In this document: in pieces, positions 5,470-12,848 of the stretch
Layout of the letters: every line of letters starts with the position of its first letter
Numbering within the stretch: the first letter of the stretch is position 1
Assembly (NCBI GenBank): GCA_040754255.1
Contig: JBFMDA010000024.1
Coordinates: 1 to 23,233, forward strand
DNA length: 23,233 nt
Source of the DNA: SURF-25 sp040754255
Lineage (GTDB): Bacteria > Omnitrophota > Gorgyraeia > Gygaellales > Profunditerraquicolaceae
Direction: 5' to 3'
The notes under the pieces: generated by a model
Seen by the model: only the letters and a program-made list of their open reading frames with translations
Told to the model about the DNA's origin: nothing
Database searches by the model: none
Made by a program: the position numbers and the translations under genes

Positions 5470-5541
5470 GCGCCTGTAGCGCAACGGATAGCGCAATGGC
5501 CTCCGGAGCCATGTGTACAGGTTCGATTCCTGTCAGGCGCA
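5470..5541 (+). tRNA. tRNA-Arg (anticodon CCG)
   Basis: The cloverleaf is complete. The acceptor GCGCCTG pairs with CAGGCGC. The D-arm is GCGC/GCGC. The anticodon arm is ATGGC-CTCCGGA-GCCAT with CCG at 5503-5505. The T-arm is ACAGG-TTCGATT-CCTGT, and the discriminator is A. CCA is not encoded (TAA follows), unlike tRNA-Gln in this window. The last 11 bases recur downstream at 5615-5625, where CCA does follow. It probably shares the flavodoxin transcript. Confidence 0.93.
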
Positions 5542-5560
5542 TAAAATTACTCGTTAAAAA

Positions 5561-5628
5561 TCCTCCGTAGCTCATCGGAATGCGTTAAAGGGTTTATCAA
5601 AGAGCGAAGGAGGATGTCAGGCGCACCA
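5561..5628 (+). repeat. tRNA-derived scar with a second copy of the tRNA-Arg 3' end plus CCA
   Basis: Bases 5615-5625 repeat the last 11 bases of tRNA-Arg (TGTCAGGCGCA) and continue into CCA. The preceding 54 bases begin like a tRNA 5' end (TCCTCCGTAGCTCATCGGAA) and close with GAAGGAGGA. They form a stem of 6 + 4 pairs around a 3x3 internal loop (5561-5573 with 5602-5614). No anticodon or T-arm can be folded. It looks like a chimera or deletion product of tRNA genes, as left by recombination or integration at a tRNA 3' end. Confidence 0.55.
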
Positions 5629-5638
5629 AATTAACCAT

Positions 5639-6100
5639 ATGAGAAGAAAAATAGTAGCAGTAATCGGTGGGCACGATTGTACAAAGAAAGTGGAGCAATT
5701 ATCCCATAAATTGGGCATTAATCTAAAAAAAGTGGTTAATACATTAGTTTGTGGAGGTTTAAGTGGAGTAATGGAGGCGGTTTGCAAGGGTTTTAAGAGT
5801 AAAAATAATGTAACTATTGGAATCATACCAACTTATGATAAAAACACCGCTAATAAATATATTGATATTGTGATCCCCACAGGATTAGGTCTGGCAAGGA
5901 ACGTGTTAGTGGTGAAGACCGCAGATGTGGTGATTGCGCTCCCGGGAAAGGCAGGAACCCTTTCTGAGATTGCGTATTGCCTTCAGTTTGGTGTACCCGT
6001 GATAGGTTTTAAGCCTTGGAATATACCCGGAGTAGCTGAGGTTGGCTCTGTAGCTGGTGCTATAAAAAAGGTAAAGGAAATTTTACGGTTAAAGGGATAA
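5639..6100 (+). CDS. SLOG/LOG-like Rossmann protein (TIGR00725-type)
   Basis: A 153-residue Rossmann-fold protein of the SLOG superfamily, close to the TIGR00725 group and related to cytokinin-activating LOG and molybdenum-cofactor carrier proteins. It opens with the strand IVAVIGG. VCGGLSGVMEAV (38-49) is the first nucleotide-binding turn, GLGLARN (82-88) follows, and LPGKAGTLSEIAYCL (101-115) matches the PGGxGTxxE motif, with Lys in place of the second Gly. Members bind nucleotides or nucleotide-derived ligands; the exact ligand here is unknown. The gene is AT-richer than carA, which follows after only three bases, and it starts ten bases after the tRNA-derived scar without a ribosome-binding site. 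It may have been inserted ahead of an older carA promoter. The superfamily call is strong. Confidence 0.8.
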   Translation: MRRKIVAVIGGHDCTKKVEQLSHKLGINLKKVVNTLVCGGLSGVMEAVCKGFKSKNNVTIGIIPTYDKNTANKYIDIVIPTGLGLARNVLVVKTADVVIALPGKAGTLSEIAYCLQFGVPVIGFKPWNIPGVAEVGSVAGAIKKVKEILRLKG

Positions 6101-6103
6101 CAT

Positions 6104-7183
6104 ATGAATGCTATATTAATGCTACAAGACGGCAAGATATTTTCAGGCAAGACAACAGGGCCTATAAAAGAGGCTATCGGTGAAGTTGTGCTGAATACCG
6201 CTGTAGTTGGTTATCAGGAGATGGTAACAGACCCTGCCAATAGAGGAAAAATTCTTGTACTGACCTACCCTTTAATCGGCAATTACGGAATTAACCCTAA
6301 ATTCAACGAGTCTCCACAGTGGCAGCTTAGCGGGTTAGTAGTGAAAGAGACCTCAAGGACCGTTTCGAATTGGCAGGCAAGAACAAGCCTGGATGCCTTC
6401 GCGAAGAAACAGGACGCGCTTATCCTACGCAAGGTCGATACGCGCAGCTTAGCGGTGCACTTAAGGCACAAAGGCGAAATGCTCGGTATTATTGCCGGCC
6501 TCTCCAGCGAACCAAAAACCTTACTGGCTAAAATCGATGCGCACCGTAAGAATCAGACGCAAGACCTGATACGCCTGACTTCTACGGCCACACCGAGCTA
6601 TTTGGGTCCTAAGAGGGCGAGGCAGAAAATTGTAATACTCGATTTAGGCGTGAGTGCCAGCCTTCTTGCGCAATTGCAGTCCCTGGGCACAGGGATCTTT
6701 ATCCTACCCTATACCGCTACAGCCAACGAGATAACCAAAACCAGGGCAGGCGGATTGATTATTTCAAATGGCCCGGAGAACGACGTGAATTTAGAGAAGA
6801 TTGCCCAGGCGGTTGAGCCTCTTTTGGGCACCATGCCGATATTGGGCATCTCAACAGGTCTTCATGCGCTCGCTCTGGCAATGGGCGCAAAAATTTCCAA
6901 GATGAAATTGGGGCACCGCGGCGTCAACTATCCGGTTGCGCACCCGGGTTCGTTTCAAGCAGAGATTACAACCCAGAACCATTCTTTTGTGGTCGATAAC
7001 GACTCTCTCGATAAGATTACACATCTTAAGATTGTAGGATACCACCTAAATGACAGGACCATAGAAGAAGTGGCACACAATAAATTAAAATGCATGGGGA
7101 TACAGTATTATCCCCAAAGCCCTGGCAAGGGGCAGGTGCATCCCGTGCTAAAACGGTTTATGCACCAGTGCGCAATCAAATAG
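6104..7183 (+). CDS. carA: Carbamoyl-phosphate synthase small subunit with a degenerate glutaminase site
   Basis: The 359-residue protein is full length. Residues 1-150 form the CarA-specific N-terminal domain (GEVVLNTAVVGYQEMVTDP, LTYPLIGNYGIN). Residues 173-355 form the class I glutamine amidotransferase domain, with LIISNGPEND, GHRGVNYPV and ITTQNHSFVVD in their normal places. The catalytic residues are gone. The nucleophile motif GICLGHQ reads GISTGLH with Ser250 (codon TCA, 6851-6853). The His/Glu motif QYHPE reads QYYPQ, with Tyr336 and Gln338. The oxyanion-hole loop GPGDP is GPEND. The normal subunit hydrolyses glutamine and channels ammonia to CarB; this one should not. Vertebrate CPS I shows the same Cys-to-Ser change in GISTG and uses free ammonia. 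The gene lies ten bases before carB. The family is certain; loss of glutaminase is inferred from residues. Confidence 0.93.
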   Translation: MNAILMLQDGKIFSGKTTGPIKEAIGEVVLNTAVVGYQEMVTDPANRGKILVLTYPLIGNYGINPKFNESPQWQLSGLVVKETSRTVSNWQARTSLDAFAKKQDALILRKVDTRSLAVHLRHKGEMLGIIAGLSSEPKTLLAKIDAHRKNQTQDLIRLTSTATPSYLGPKRARQKIVILDLGVSASLLAQLQSLGTGIFILPYTATANEITKTRAGGLIISNGPENDVNLEKIAQAVEPLLGTMPILGISTGLHALALAMGAKISKMKLGHRGVNYPVAHPGSFQAEITTQNHSFVVDNDSLDKITHLKIVGYHLNDRTIEEVAHNKLKCMGIQYYPQSPGKGQVHPVLKRFMHQCAIK

Positions 7184-7192
7184 GGGTTACCT

Positions 7193-10100
7193 ATGCCTAG
7201 GAGAAAAGATATACACAGGATCCTGATGATCGGCTCTGGCCCGATAGTTATCGGCCAGGCGTGCGAATTTGATTATTCCGGTTCGCAGGCATGCAAAGCG
7301 CTCAAAGAAGAGGGGTACTTTACCATCCTGGTTAATTCCAATCCCGCTACCATTATGACTGACCCCGGGCTTGCGGATGTTACTTATATAGAGCCCCTCT
7401 CCATTGAAATGGCAGAGAAGATCATCAAAAAGGAAAGGCCGGATGCAATCCTGCCGACGCTGGGAGGCCAGACCGGGTTGAACCTGGCATACTTTTTGAT
7501 GAAAGAAGGCATACTTAAGAAATATGGAGTTGAGTCAATCGGCGCGTCGGTTGATGCGATTTCCCGCGCTGAAGACCGGTTGCTTTTTAAGAAGGCGATG
7601 CAGGAGATCGGCATTGATGTACCCAAAAGCGGGATTGCGCGCAGTACCGAAGAAGGGATGCGCATCGGTTTGGAGATCGGTTTCCCCCTTATACTCAGGC
7701 CGGCATATTGCCTGGGAGGGGCCGGCGGCGCTATCGTGTATAATAGGCAGGAGCTTGAGAAATTTTTGGAGAAAGGTTTAAGCGTCAGCCCCGTGCATCA
7801 GGTATTAGTAGAGCAATCGGTGCTGGGTTGGAAAGAGATAGAGTTTGAAGTGATACGGGACAACGCCGACAACGTAATCATTATTACTTCTATGGAGAAC
7901 GTCGACCCCATGGGCATACATACCGGCGACAGCATGGTAGTTGCCCCTGCCCAGACATTAACCGCCCAGGAATATAATGAGTTTGTTGATCTTTCAAGGA
8001 AGATAATCCGCAAAGTGGGGGTAACCGGCGGCGGGGCCAATATTCAGTTCGGGCAGAATCCCGATAACGGCAAAATAGTCATTATTGAGGTAAACCCCCG
8101 CCTTTCAAGAAGCTCGGCCCTTGCCTCAAAAGCCACGGGGTTTCCTATTGCCCGGGTTGCCACAAAACTTGCCGTAGGGCTGACGTTACCAGAGGTCATT
8201 AACCAGATTACGGGCAAGACAAGCTCGTTCTTTGAGCCGACCGTTGATTATTGCGTGTTTAAAATCTGCAGATTTGCGTTTGAAAAATTCCCTCAGGCAG
8301 AGCGGGTGCTGAATACTTCGATGAAGGCGGTGGGTGAAGCGATGTCTATAGGCAGGAATTTCAAAGAGGCGCTGCAAAAAGGGATACGCTCGATAGAGAT
8401 CTCGCGTTTCGGCTTTGGCTGCGACAGCAAAGATGCATTCACCGACCAGATGCTTAAGAACCTCAGCCCGCTCCTTTTGCAGCAGATCAAGGATAAAATC
8501 CGCATCCCTAACGATGAGCGGATATTTTATCTGCGATATGCGATTAAGGCCGGCCTATCCATCGATGAGATATATTCCCTTTCTCAAATAGACCGCTGGT
8601 TTCTCGATAATATGAAACAGTTGGTAGAGCTCGAGGAGAGAATAAAGGCAGCGCGGGCCAGCTCTGGGGATACCGAGCCCGATATTTCGGCAGAGGTGTT
8701 GCGGGAAGCCAAAGAGAACGGATTTTCCGACCGGCAGCTCGCCTATTTGCTTAATTCCAAGGAGGATGTAGTGCGCCAGATACGCAAGAAGCAGAACATA
8801 AAAGCGGCGTATAAATTAGTAGATACCTGCGCCGGAGAGATTGACGCCGAAAAGCCATATTTCTACTCGACCTATGAGACCAAAGACGAATCGCGGGCAA
8901 GCAATAAAAAGAAGGTAGTGATTCTCGGCGGCGGCCCTAACCGTATCGGCCAGGGCATTGAGTTTGATTATTGTTGCTGCCATGCCTCTTACGCCCTTAA
9001 AGAGGAGAATATAGAAAGCGTAATGGTAAATTGTAACCCGGAGACCGTTTCTACGGATTACGATACTTCGACCAGGCTCTATTTTGAGCCTTTGACGCTG
9101 GAAGACGTCCTCAATATCATCGAGCTGGAGAAACCGATAGGAGTCATCGTTCAATTCGGAGGGCAAACCCCCTTAAACTTGGCTGTTGCCTTGCGCAAGG
9201 CAGGCGTGCATATCCTCGGTACAAGCGCAGAGAACATCGATATCGCAGAAGACAGGGAGCGCTTTAAACGGATGCTTCAGAAGCTTAACCTCTTACAGCC
9301 CGATAACGGCACCGCATTTACCTTCGAAGAAGCCAAAGGCGTTGCCCGCAGGATCGGTTACCCTGTGTTGGTAAGGCCTTCATATGTACTTGGCGGCCGC
9401 GCGATGGAAATCGTCTATGACGAAGCGACGCTGGAGAAGTTCATCGCCGAGGCAGCTAAGGTTTCAGGCGACCACCCTATCCTGATTGACAAGTTTCTTG
9501 AGGACGCAATTGAAGTGGATGTGGACTTGATCGGAGACGGCGAGCGTTTTGTAATCGGCGGCATCATGGAGCACATTGAAGAGGCAGGCATTCATTCCGG
9601 GGATTCGGCTATGTCGTTGCCTACCTTCACATTGTCAGGTGACATCCTTACGAAGATACGAGAGGCAGCCTATAGAATGGCAAAAGAGCTTAATGTGGCC
9701 GGCCTTATGAATGTGCAGTTTGCCGTCAAGGACGATAAGGCATATGTGCTGGAAGTCAACCCGCGGGCCTCGCGCACCGTTCCCTTTGTTTCCAAGGCCA
9801 TTGGTGTCCCCCTTGCAAAACTGGCTACCAAGGTGATGTTGGGTAAGACCCTCGATGAGTTGAAGTTTACCAAAGAAATCATCCCTGCGTATTTTGCAGT
9901 GAAGGAATCGGTATTCCCGTTTAACCGTTTTCCGGGCGTGGATGTTATCCTGGGCCCTGAAATGAAATCTACCGGCGAAGTCATGGGAATCGATGCCGAT
10001 TTCGGCCTTGCCTACATCAAGAGCCAGATTGCAGCCGGGCAGAACCTGCCCCGCAAAGGAAATGTTTTTCTTTCGGTACGCGATAAGGATAAGCGTTCGG

Positions 10101-10474
10101 TTATCTTTATTGCCAAGAAACTGCACGAACTCGGATTTCACCTGTATGCGACCGAAGGGACGTCCGACGCACTTTCCAAAAACGGGATCCCGGTAAAAAT
10201 ACTGGTAAAAATCGCCGAAGGAAGGCCTAATGTCTTGGACCTAATGAAAGACGGGAAGATCCAACTGGTCATTAATACTCCTTCTGGAAGGATCCCCCGC
10301 CAGGATGAGGTTAAAATCCGCTCTCAAGTGATCCTTCATAACATACCTTACGTTACCACGATTTCTGCTGCCCAGGCTACGGTCAACGGCATTGAGATAC
10401 TGCTGAAGAAAGATTTGAAGGTCAAGTCTTTGCAAGAGTATCACCGAAACGCTGCACGCAAAACTAAAAAATAG
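7193..10474 (+). CDS. carB: Carbamoyl-phosphate synthase large subunit
   Basis: At 1093 residues it is full length (E. coli CarB is 1073). It makes carbamoyl phosphate from bicarbonate, ammonia and two ATP, feeding pyrimidine and arginine synthesis. Domain order is normal. An N-terminal ATP-grasp unit (1-400; IGSGPIVIGQACEFDYSGSQ, SRAEDRLLFK, IIEVNPRLSRSSALASK) makes carboxyphosphate. A linking and oligomerisation region covers about 400-550. The second ATP-grasp unit (about 575-935; ILGGGPNRIGQGIEFDYCC, VLEVNPRASRTVPFVSK) makes carbamoyl phosphate. A C-terminal MGS-like regulatory domain (about 945-1093) includes LYATEGTSDAL and LVINTPSG. In the first unit RPAYCLGGAGG differs slightly from the usual RPSFTxGGxGG. 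Both catalytic units look intact, in contrast to CarA, so the enzyme should work with ammonia from solution or another donor. Confidence 0.96.
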   Translation: MPRRKDIHRILMIGSGPIVIGQACEFDYSGSQACKALKEEGYFTILVNSNPATIMTDPGLADVTYIEPLSIEMAEKIIKKERPDAILPTLGGQTGLNLAYFLMKEGILKKYGVESIGASVDAISRAEDRLLFKKAMQEIGIDVPKSGIARSTEEGMRIGLEIGFPLILRPAYCLGGAGGAIVYNRQELEKFLEKGLSVSPVHQVLVEQSVLGWKEIEFEVIRDNADNVIIITSMENVDPMGIHTGDSMVVAPAQTLTAQEYNEFVDLSRKIIRKVGVTGGGANIQFGQNPDNGKIVIIEVNPRLSRSSALASKATGFPIARVATKLAVGLTLPEVINQITGKTSSFFEPTVDYCVFKICRFAFEKFPQAERVLNTSMKAVGEAMSIGRNFKEALQKGIRSIEISRFGFGCDSKDAFTDQMLKNLSPLLLQQIKDKIRIPNDERIFYLRYAIKAGLSIDEIYSLSQIDRWFLDNMKQLVELEERIKAARASSGDTEPDISAEVLREAKENGFSDRQLAYLLNSKEDVVRQIRKKQNIKAAYKLVDTCAGEIDAEKPYFYSTYETKDESRASNKKKVVILGGGPNRIGQGIEFDYCCCHASYALKEENIESVMVNCNPETVSTDYDTSTRLYFEPLTLEDVLNIIELEKPIGVIVQFGGQTPLNLAVALRKAGVHILGTSAENIDIAEDRERFKRMLQKLNLLQPDNGTAFTFEEAKGVARRIGYPVLVRPSYVLGGRAMEIVYDEATLEKFIAEAAKVSGDHPILIDKFLEDAIEVDVDLIGDGERFVIGGIMEHIEEAGIHSGDSAMSLPTFTLSGDILTKIREAAYRMAKELNVAGLMNVQFAVKDDKAYVLEVNPRASRTVPFVSKAIGVPLAKLATKVMLGKTLDELKFTKEIIPAYFAVKESVFPFNRFPGVDVILGPEMKSTGEVMGIDADFGLAYIKSQIAAGQNLPRKGNVFLSVRDKDKRSVIFIAKKLHELGFHLYATEGTSDALSKNGIPVKILVKIAEGRPNVLDLMKDGKIQLVINTPSGRIPRQDEVKIRSQVILHNIPYVTTISAAQATVNGIEILLKKDLKVKSLQEYHRNAARKTKK

Positions 10475-10558
10475 GCCATTCGGCGAAACGAAATAAAGTA
10501 GAAGCAGTGAGAGAAACGCCTTATTTGCCCGCAGTGTTTTTTTATTGTATGTATTCAA

Positions 10559-11359
10559 ATGCCAGAGCTGCCTGAAGTAGAGACAATAAAGCGCGAGTTA
10601 GAAAACGCGGTTATAGGTAAAAAGATACGCAGGGTTTGTGTATGCAATGCCAAGGTATTACGCGGAGTTTCTGCGCCAGCATTCATGCGTGCACTCCGTG
10701 GTGCAGCCATCAAGAAAGTACTGCGTAAAGCAAAAGTCTTAATTTTTGAGCTATCAAGCGGCAAATGCCTCGTACTACACTTGAGAATGACCGGCCAGCT
10801 TATTTACCCGGGATCGGGCGCAAAAAGCCGCATCAGTTTTTATTTTTCAGACGGCACGATGCTGGATTTTAACGACCAGCGTTTGTTCGGCGAAGTCCGT
10901 CTCTTGGACGACTGGCGTTCCTTAAAATTCATCCAGGGCCTAGGCCCTGAGCCGCTTGACCTTACCGAAACAGAATTTCGCCGCATGCTTGATGCCAAGA
11001 AAACAAAGATAAAGCCGCTACTTCTGGACCAGGGTTTTATTTCAGGGATAGGCAACCTTTATGCGGCTGAGAGCCTGTTCCGGGCGGGGATCAGCCCTCT
11101 AAGGCAGGCGCAGAGCTTATCGGAAAAGGAAAGGGGTTCGCTCTTTAAGGCAATCAATACTGTCTTAAAGGAAGCGATACGTTACAAAGGTTCCTCGGTT
11201 GATGAGTATGTGCAGTTATCGGGTGCGCCGGGTGGCTATGCCGCACATCATAAAGTCTATGGCCTTAAGGGCCAACCGTGTCCAATATGCAGGTCACCCA
11301 TACGCAGGATTGCGCTTGGAGGCAGGGGCACTTATTTTTGCCCGCACTGTCAGAAATAA
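10559..11359 (+). CDS. mutM: Formamidopyrimidine-DNA glycosylase
   Basis: This 266-residue protein is a complete MutM/Fpg. It removes oxidised purines such as 8-oxoguanine and then nicks the strand. The N-terminus MPELPEVE provides the catalytic Pro2 and Glu3 after Met removal. Lys57 (LRK) and the MTG loop (77-79) are in place. The helix-two-turn-helix region is near residues 140-215 (FISGIGNLYAAESLF). A C-terminal zinc finger has Cys241, Cys244, Cys261 and Cys264, with Arg256 in GGRGTYFC for base-flip contacts. It lies 84 bases after carB and three bases before the next gene, so it is probably part of a longer transcript. A weak TTGCCC-17-TATGTA pair overlaps its start region but would give almost no leader. 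No odd residues were seen. Confidence 0.96.
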   Translation: MPELPEVETIKRELENAVIGKKIRRVCVCNAKVLRGVSAPAFMRALRGAAIKKVLRKAKVLIFELSSGKCLVLHLRMTGQLIYPGSGAKSRISFYFSDGTMLDFNDQRLFGEVRLLDDWRSLKFIQGLGPEPLDLTETEFRRMLDAKKTKIKPLLLDQGFISGIGNLYAAESLFRAGISPLRQAQSLSEKERGSLFKAINTVLKEAIRYKGSSVDEYVQLSGAPGGYAAHHKVYGLKGQPCPICRSPIRRIALGGRGTYFCPHCQK

Positions 11360-11362
11360 GGG

Positions 11363-12079
11363 ATGAAGACGCGTCTTAAAATAAACGGGGCAATTATCGT
11401 ACTGTCGCTTACAGTCCTTAGCTTGTTTCCCGGATTTTTTATGCGTGACCATAGTGCAAACTTCTGGGAAGAGAGTGCGGAGATTGTCGGTTTTGCATTT
11501 ATCCTATTAGGCCAGCTTTTTAGGACTTCTGCCCGCGGTTATAAAGCGGAATTTTCCCGAGCAGGCAAGGCATTGATTCAGACAGGGCCGTATGCATTCG
11601 TGCGCAACCCCATGTACCTGGGGATATTCTTAATTGGCATAGGGATTATAATGGTATTGCTTACCTGGCAGGCAGCGGTCATTGTCATGACGGTGTTTAG
11701 CCTCCGTTATTATTTACTTATATTGGAGGAGGAAAAAAAATTGCACGCCTTGTTCCCCGGTGAGTATGCCGGTTACTGCCGAAAAGTCCCCCGGCTGTTT
11801 CCTTCGGTGGCAAGCATTATTTCTCAAGATATGCGGGATTATCTTCCGCTGGGTTGGGTCTGGCTCAGGAAAGAAGCAGGCACCATCCTTTTGGTATTGG
11901 CGGGAGTTTTTCTTATAGATGCCTGGGTGGACCTGAAGAACGAGGGCGCATTCATTTATTCCAGGGAGTTTATGTGGCTCGCTCTTGTATTGGTATGGTT
12001 TATCATAATGATGTTTTATTTAACCGGAATTGCGCCTTTTAAAAAACATGCACCTAGAAAAAGCAACGCTGCTTTATAA
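11363..12079 (+). CDS. Isoprenylcysteine carboxyl methyltransferase-like membrane protein
   Basis: A 238-residue membrane protein with the ICMT/PEMT (phospholipid methyltransferase) domain. The core signature ALIQTGPYAFVRNPMYLGIFLIGIG (residues 69-93) and the later EEEKKLHALFPGEYAGYCRKVPRLFPS, with conserved glutamates and the tyrosine-rich end, bind S-adenosylmethionine in the family. Two hydrophobic helices precede the core. Two more follow (about 171-185 and 201-222), making this longer than a minimal member. The substrate in bacteria is usually unknown and need not be an isoprenyl cysteine. It starts three bases after mutM and overlaps the next gene, pyrK, by 32 bases, so it is clearly translated within this operon. 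Confidence 0.82.
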   Translation: MKTRLKINGAIIVLSLTVLSLFPGFFMRDHSANFWEESAEIVGFAFILLGQLFRTSARGYKAEFSRAGKALIQTGPYAFVRNPMYLGIFLIGIGIIMVLLTWQAAVIVMTVFSLRYYLLILEEEKKLHALFPGEYAGYCRKVPRLFPSVASIISQDMRDYLPLGWVWLRKEAGTILLVLAGVFLIDAWVDLKNEGAFIYSREFMWLALVLVWFIIMMFYLTGIAPFKKHAPRKSNAAL

Positions 12080-12848
12080 CAAGCCCCTCGGCAAGAACTA
12101 TTTTCGTCTTGCGTGTAATGCCGCAAAGATTGCCTGCGACGCAGCGGCCGGGCAATTCGTGAGCGTAAAAATCAATAACGCGCATGAGCCATTCTTGAGG
12201 AGGCCCTTTGGCATCCATAAGGCAGAAGGCGGTCGCATTGAAATCCTTTATGAAGTGGTGGGGGAAGGAACCCGCCTGTTATCCGGAAGGAAGCCGGGTA
12301 GTTTGCTTGATGTGCTCGGGCCCCTGGGAAACGGTTATGATTACCGTTATGCCCTTATCCGGCGCAAAACACCGGTGCTTGTTGCCGGTGGGATGGGGGT
12401 TGCCCCTTTGTTATTCTTGGCAGAAAAATTATCCCAGAGCAGCCCGCGTGTGGTCTTAGGAGCCAAATCGAAAAACCAGGTTCTCTGCGAAAAAGAATTT
12501 AAAAAAATAGGTTGCAGTGTTACAATAGCTACAGATGACGGGTCTAGAGGTTTTAAGGGCAGGGCCACTGATTTGTTAAGGCGTCTGTTGTCGACAGCAA
12601 GCGCGAGAGAGTCGATTGTAATATACGCCTGCGGCCCTAGGCCCATGCTTGCAGACGTGAGCCGCGTTTCAAGAAAATACGGGATTGTTGCACAAGTTTC
12701 TTTAGAAGAGCACATGGCCTGCGGGATAGGGGCCTGCCTGGGGTGCGTGGTAAAGACAAAAGGCGGCTACAAGAGGGTGTGCAAGGAAGGGCCGGTATTC
12801 AATAGCGAGGAAATCGTTTGGCATGAGAATACAAAAGGAGGGCGTTGA
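12048..12848 (+). CDS. pyrK: Dihydroorotate dehydrogenase electron-transfer subunit
   Basis: This 266-residue iron-sulfur flavoprotein passes electrons from the class 1B dihydroorotate dehydrogenase to NAD. The N-terminal barrel binds FAD (RRPFGIH, 51-57, in place of the common RRPxSI; then YEVVGEGTRLL). The NAD half has AGGMGVAPLL (113-122) and CGPRPML (195-201). The 2Fe-2S cluster ligands are Cys225, Cys230, Cys233 and Cys245 in CGIGACLGC and VCKEGPVF. I chose ATG 12048 because it begins the normal family N-terminus; a TTG at 12030 is in frame. Either start lies inside the end of the preceding methyltransferase gene, and the stop overlaps the next start (TGATG). pyrD, its partner, lies two genes downstream rather than adjacent. 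Confidence 0.93.
   Translation: MHLEKATLLYNKPLGKNYFRLACNAAKIACDAAAGQFVSVKINNAHEPFLRRPFGIHKAEGGRIEILYEVVGEGTRLLSGRKPGSLLDVLGPLGNGYDYRYALIRRKTPVLVAGGMGVAPLLFLAEKLSQSSPRVVLGAKSKNQVLCEKEFKKIGCSVTIATDDGSRGFKGRATDLLRRLLSTASARESIVIYACGPRPMLADVSRVSRKYGIVAQVSLEEHMACGIGACLGCVVKTKGGYKRVCKEGPVFNSEEIVWHENTKGGR

Noticed and set aside
6104..7183. carA as a pseudogene
   Set aside because: The frame is uninterrupted, of full length and with conserved non-catalytic motifs; the substitutions fall specifically on the catalytic residues, which fits functional loss of glutaminase better than general decay.
9635..10141. Long minus-strand open frames inside carB
   Set aside because: They are shadows of a strongly conserved gene on the other strand and show no family motif or ribosome-binding site.
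10475..10558. Terminator or attenuator between carB and mutM
   Set aside because: There is a T tract at 10537-10543 and a repeated GCAGTG, but the repeat is direct and forms no hairpin.
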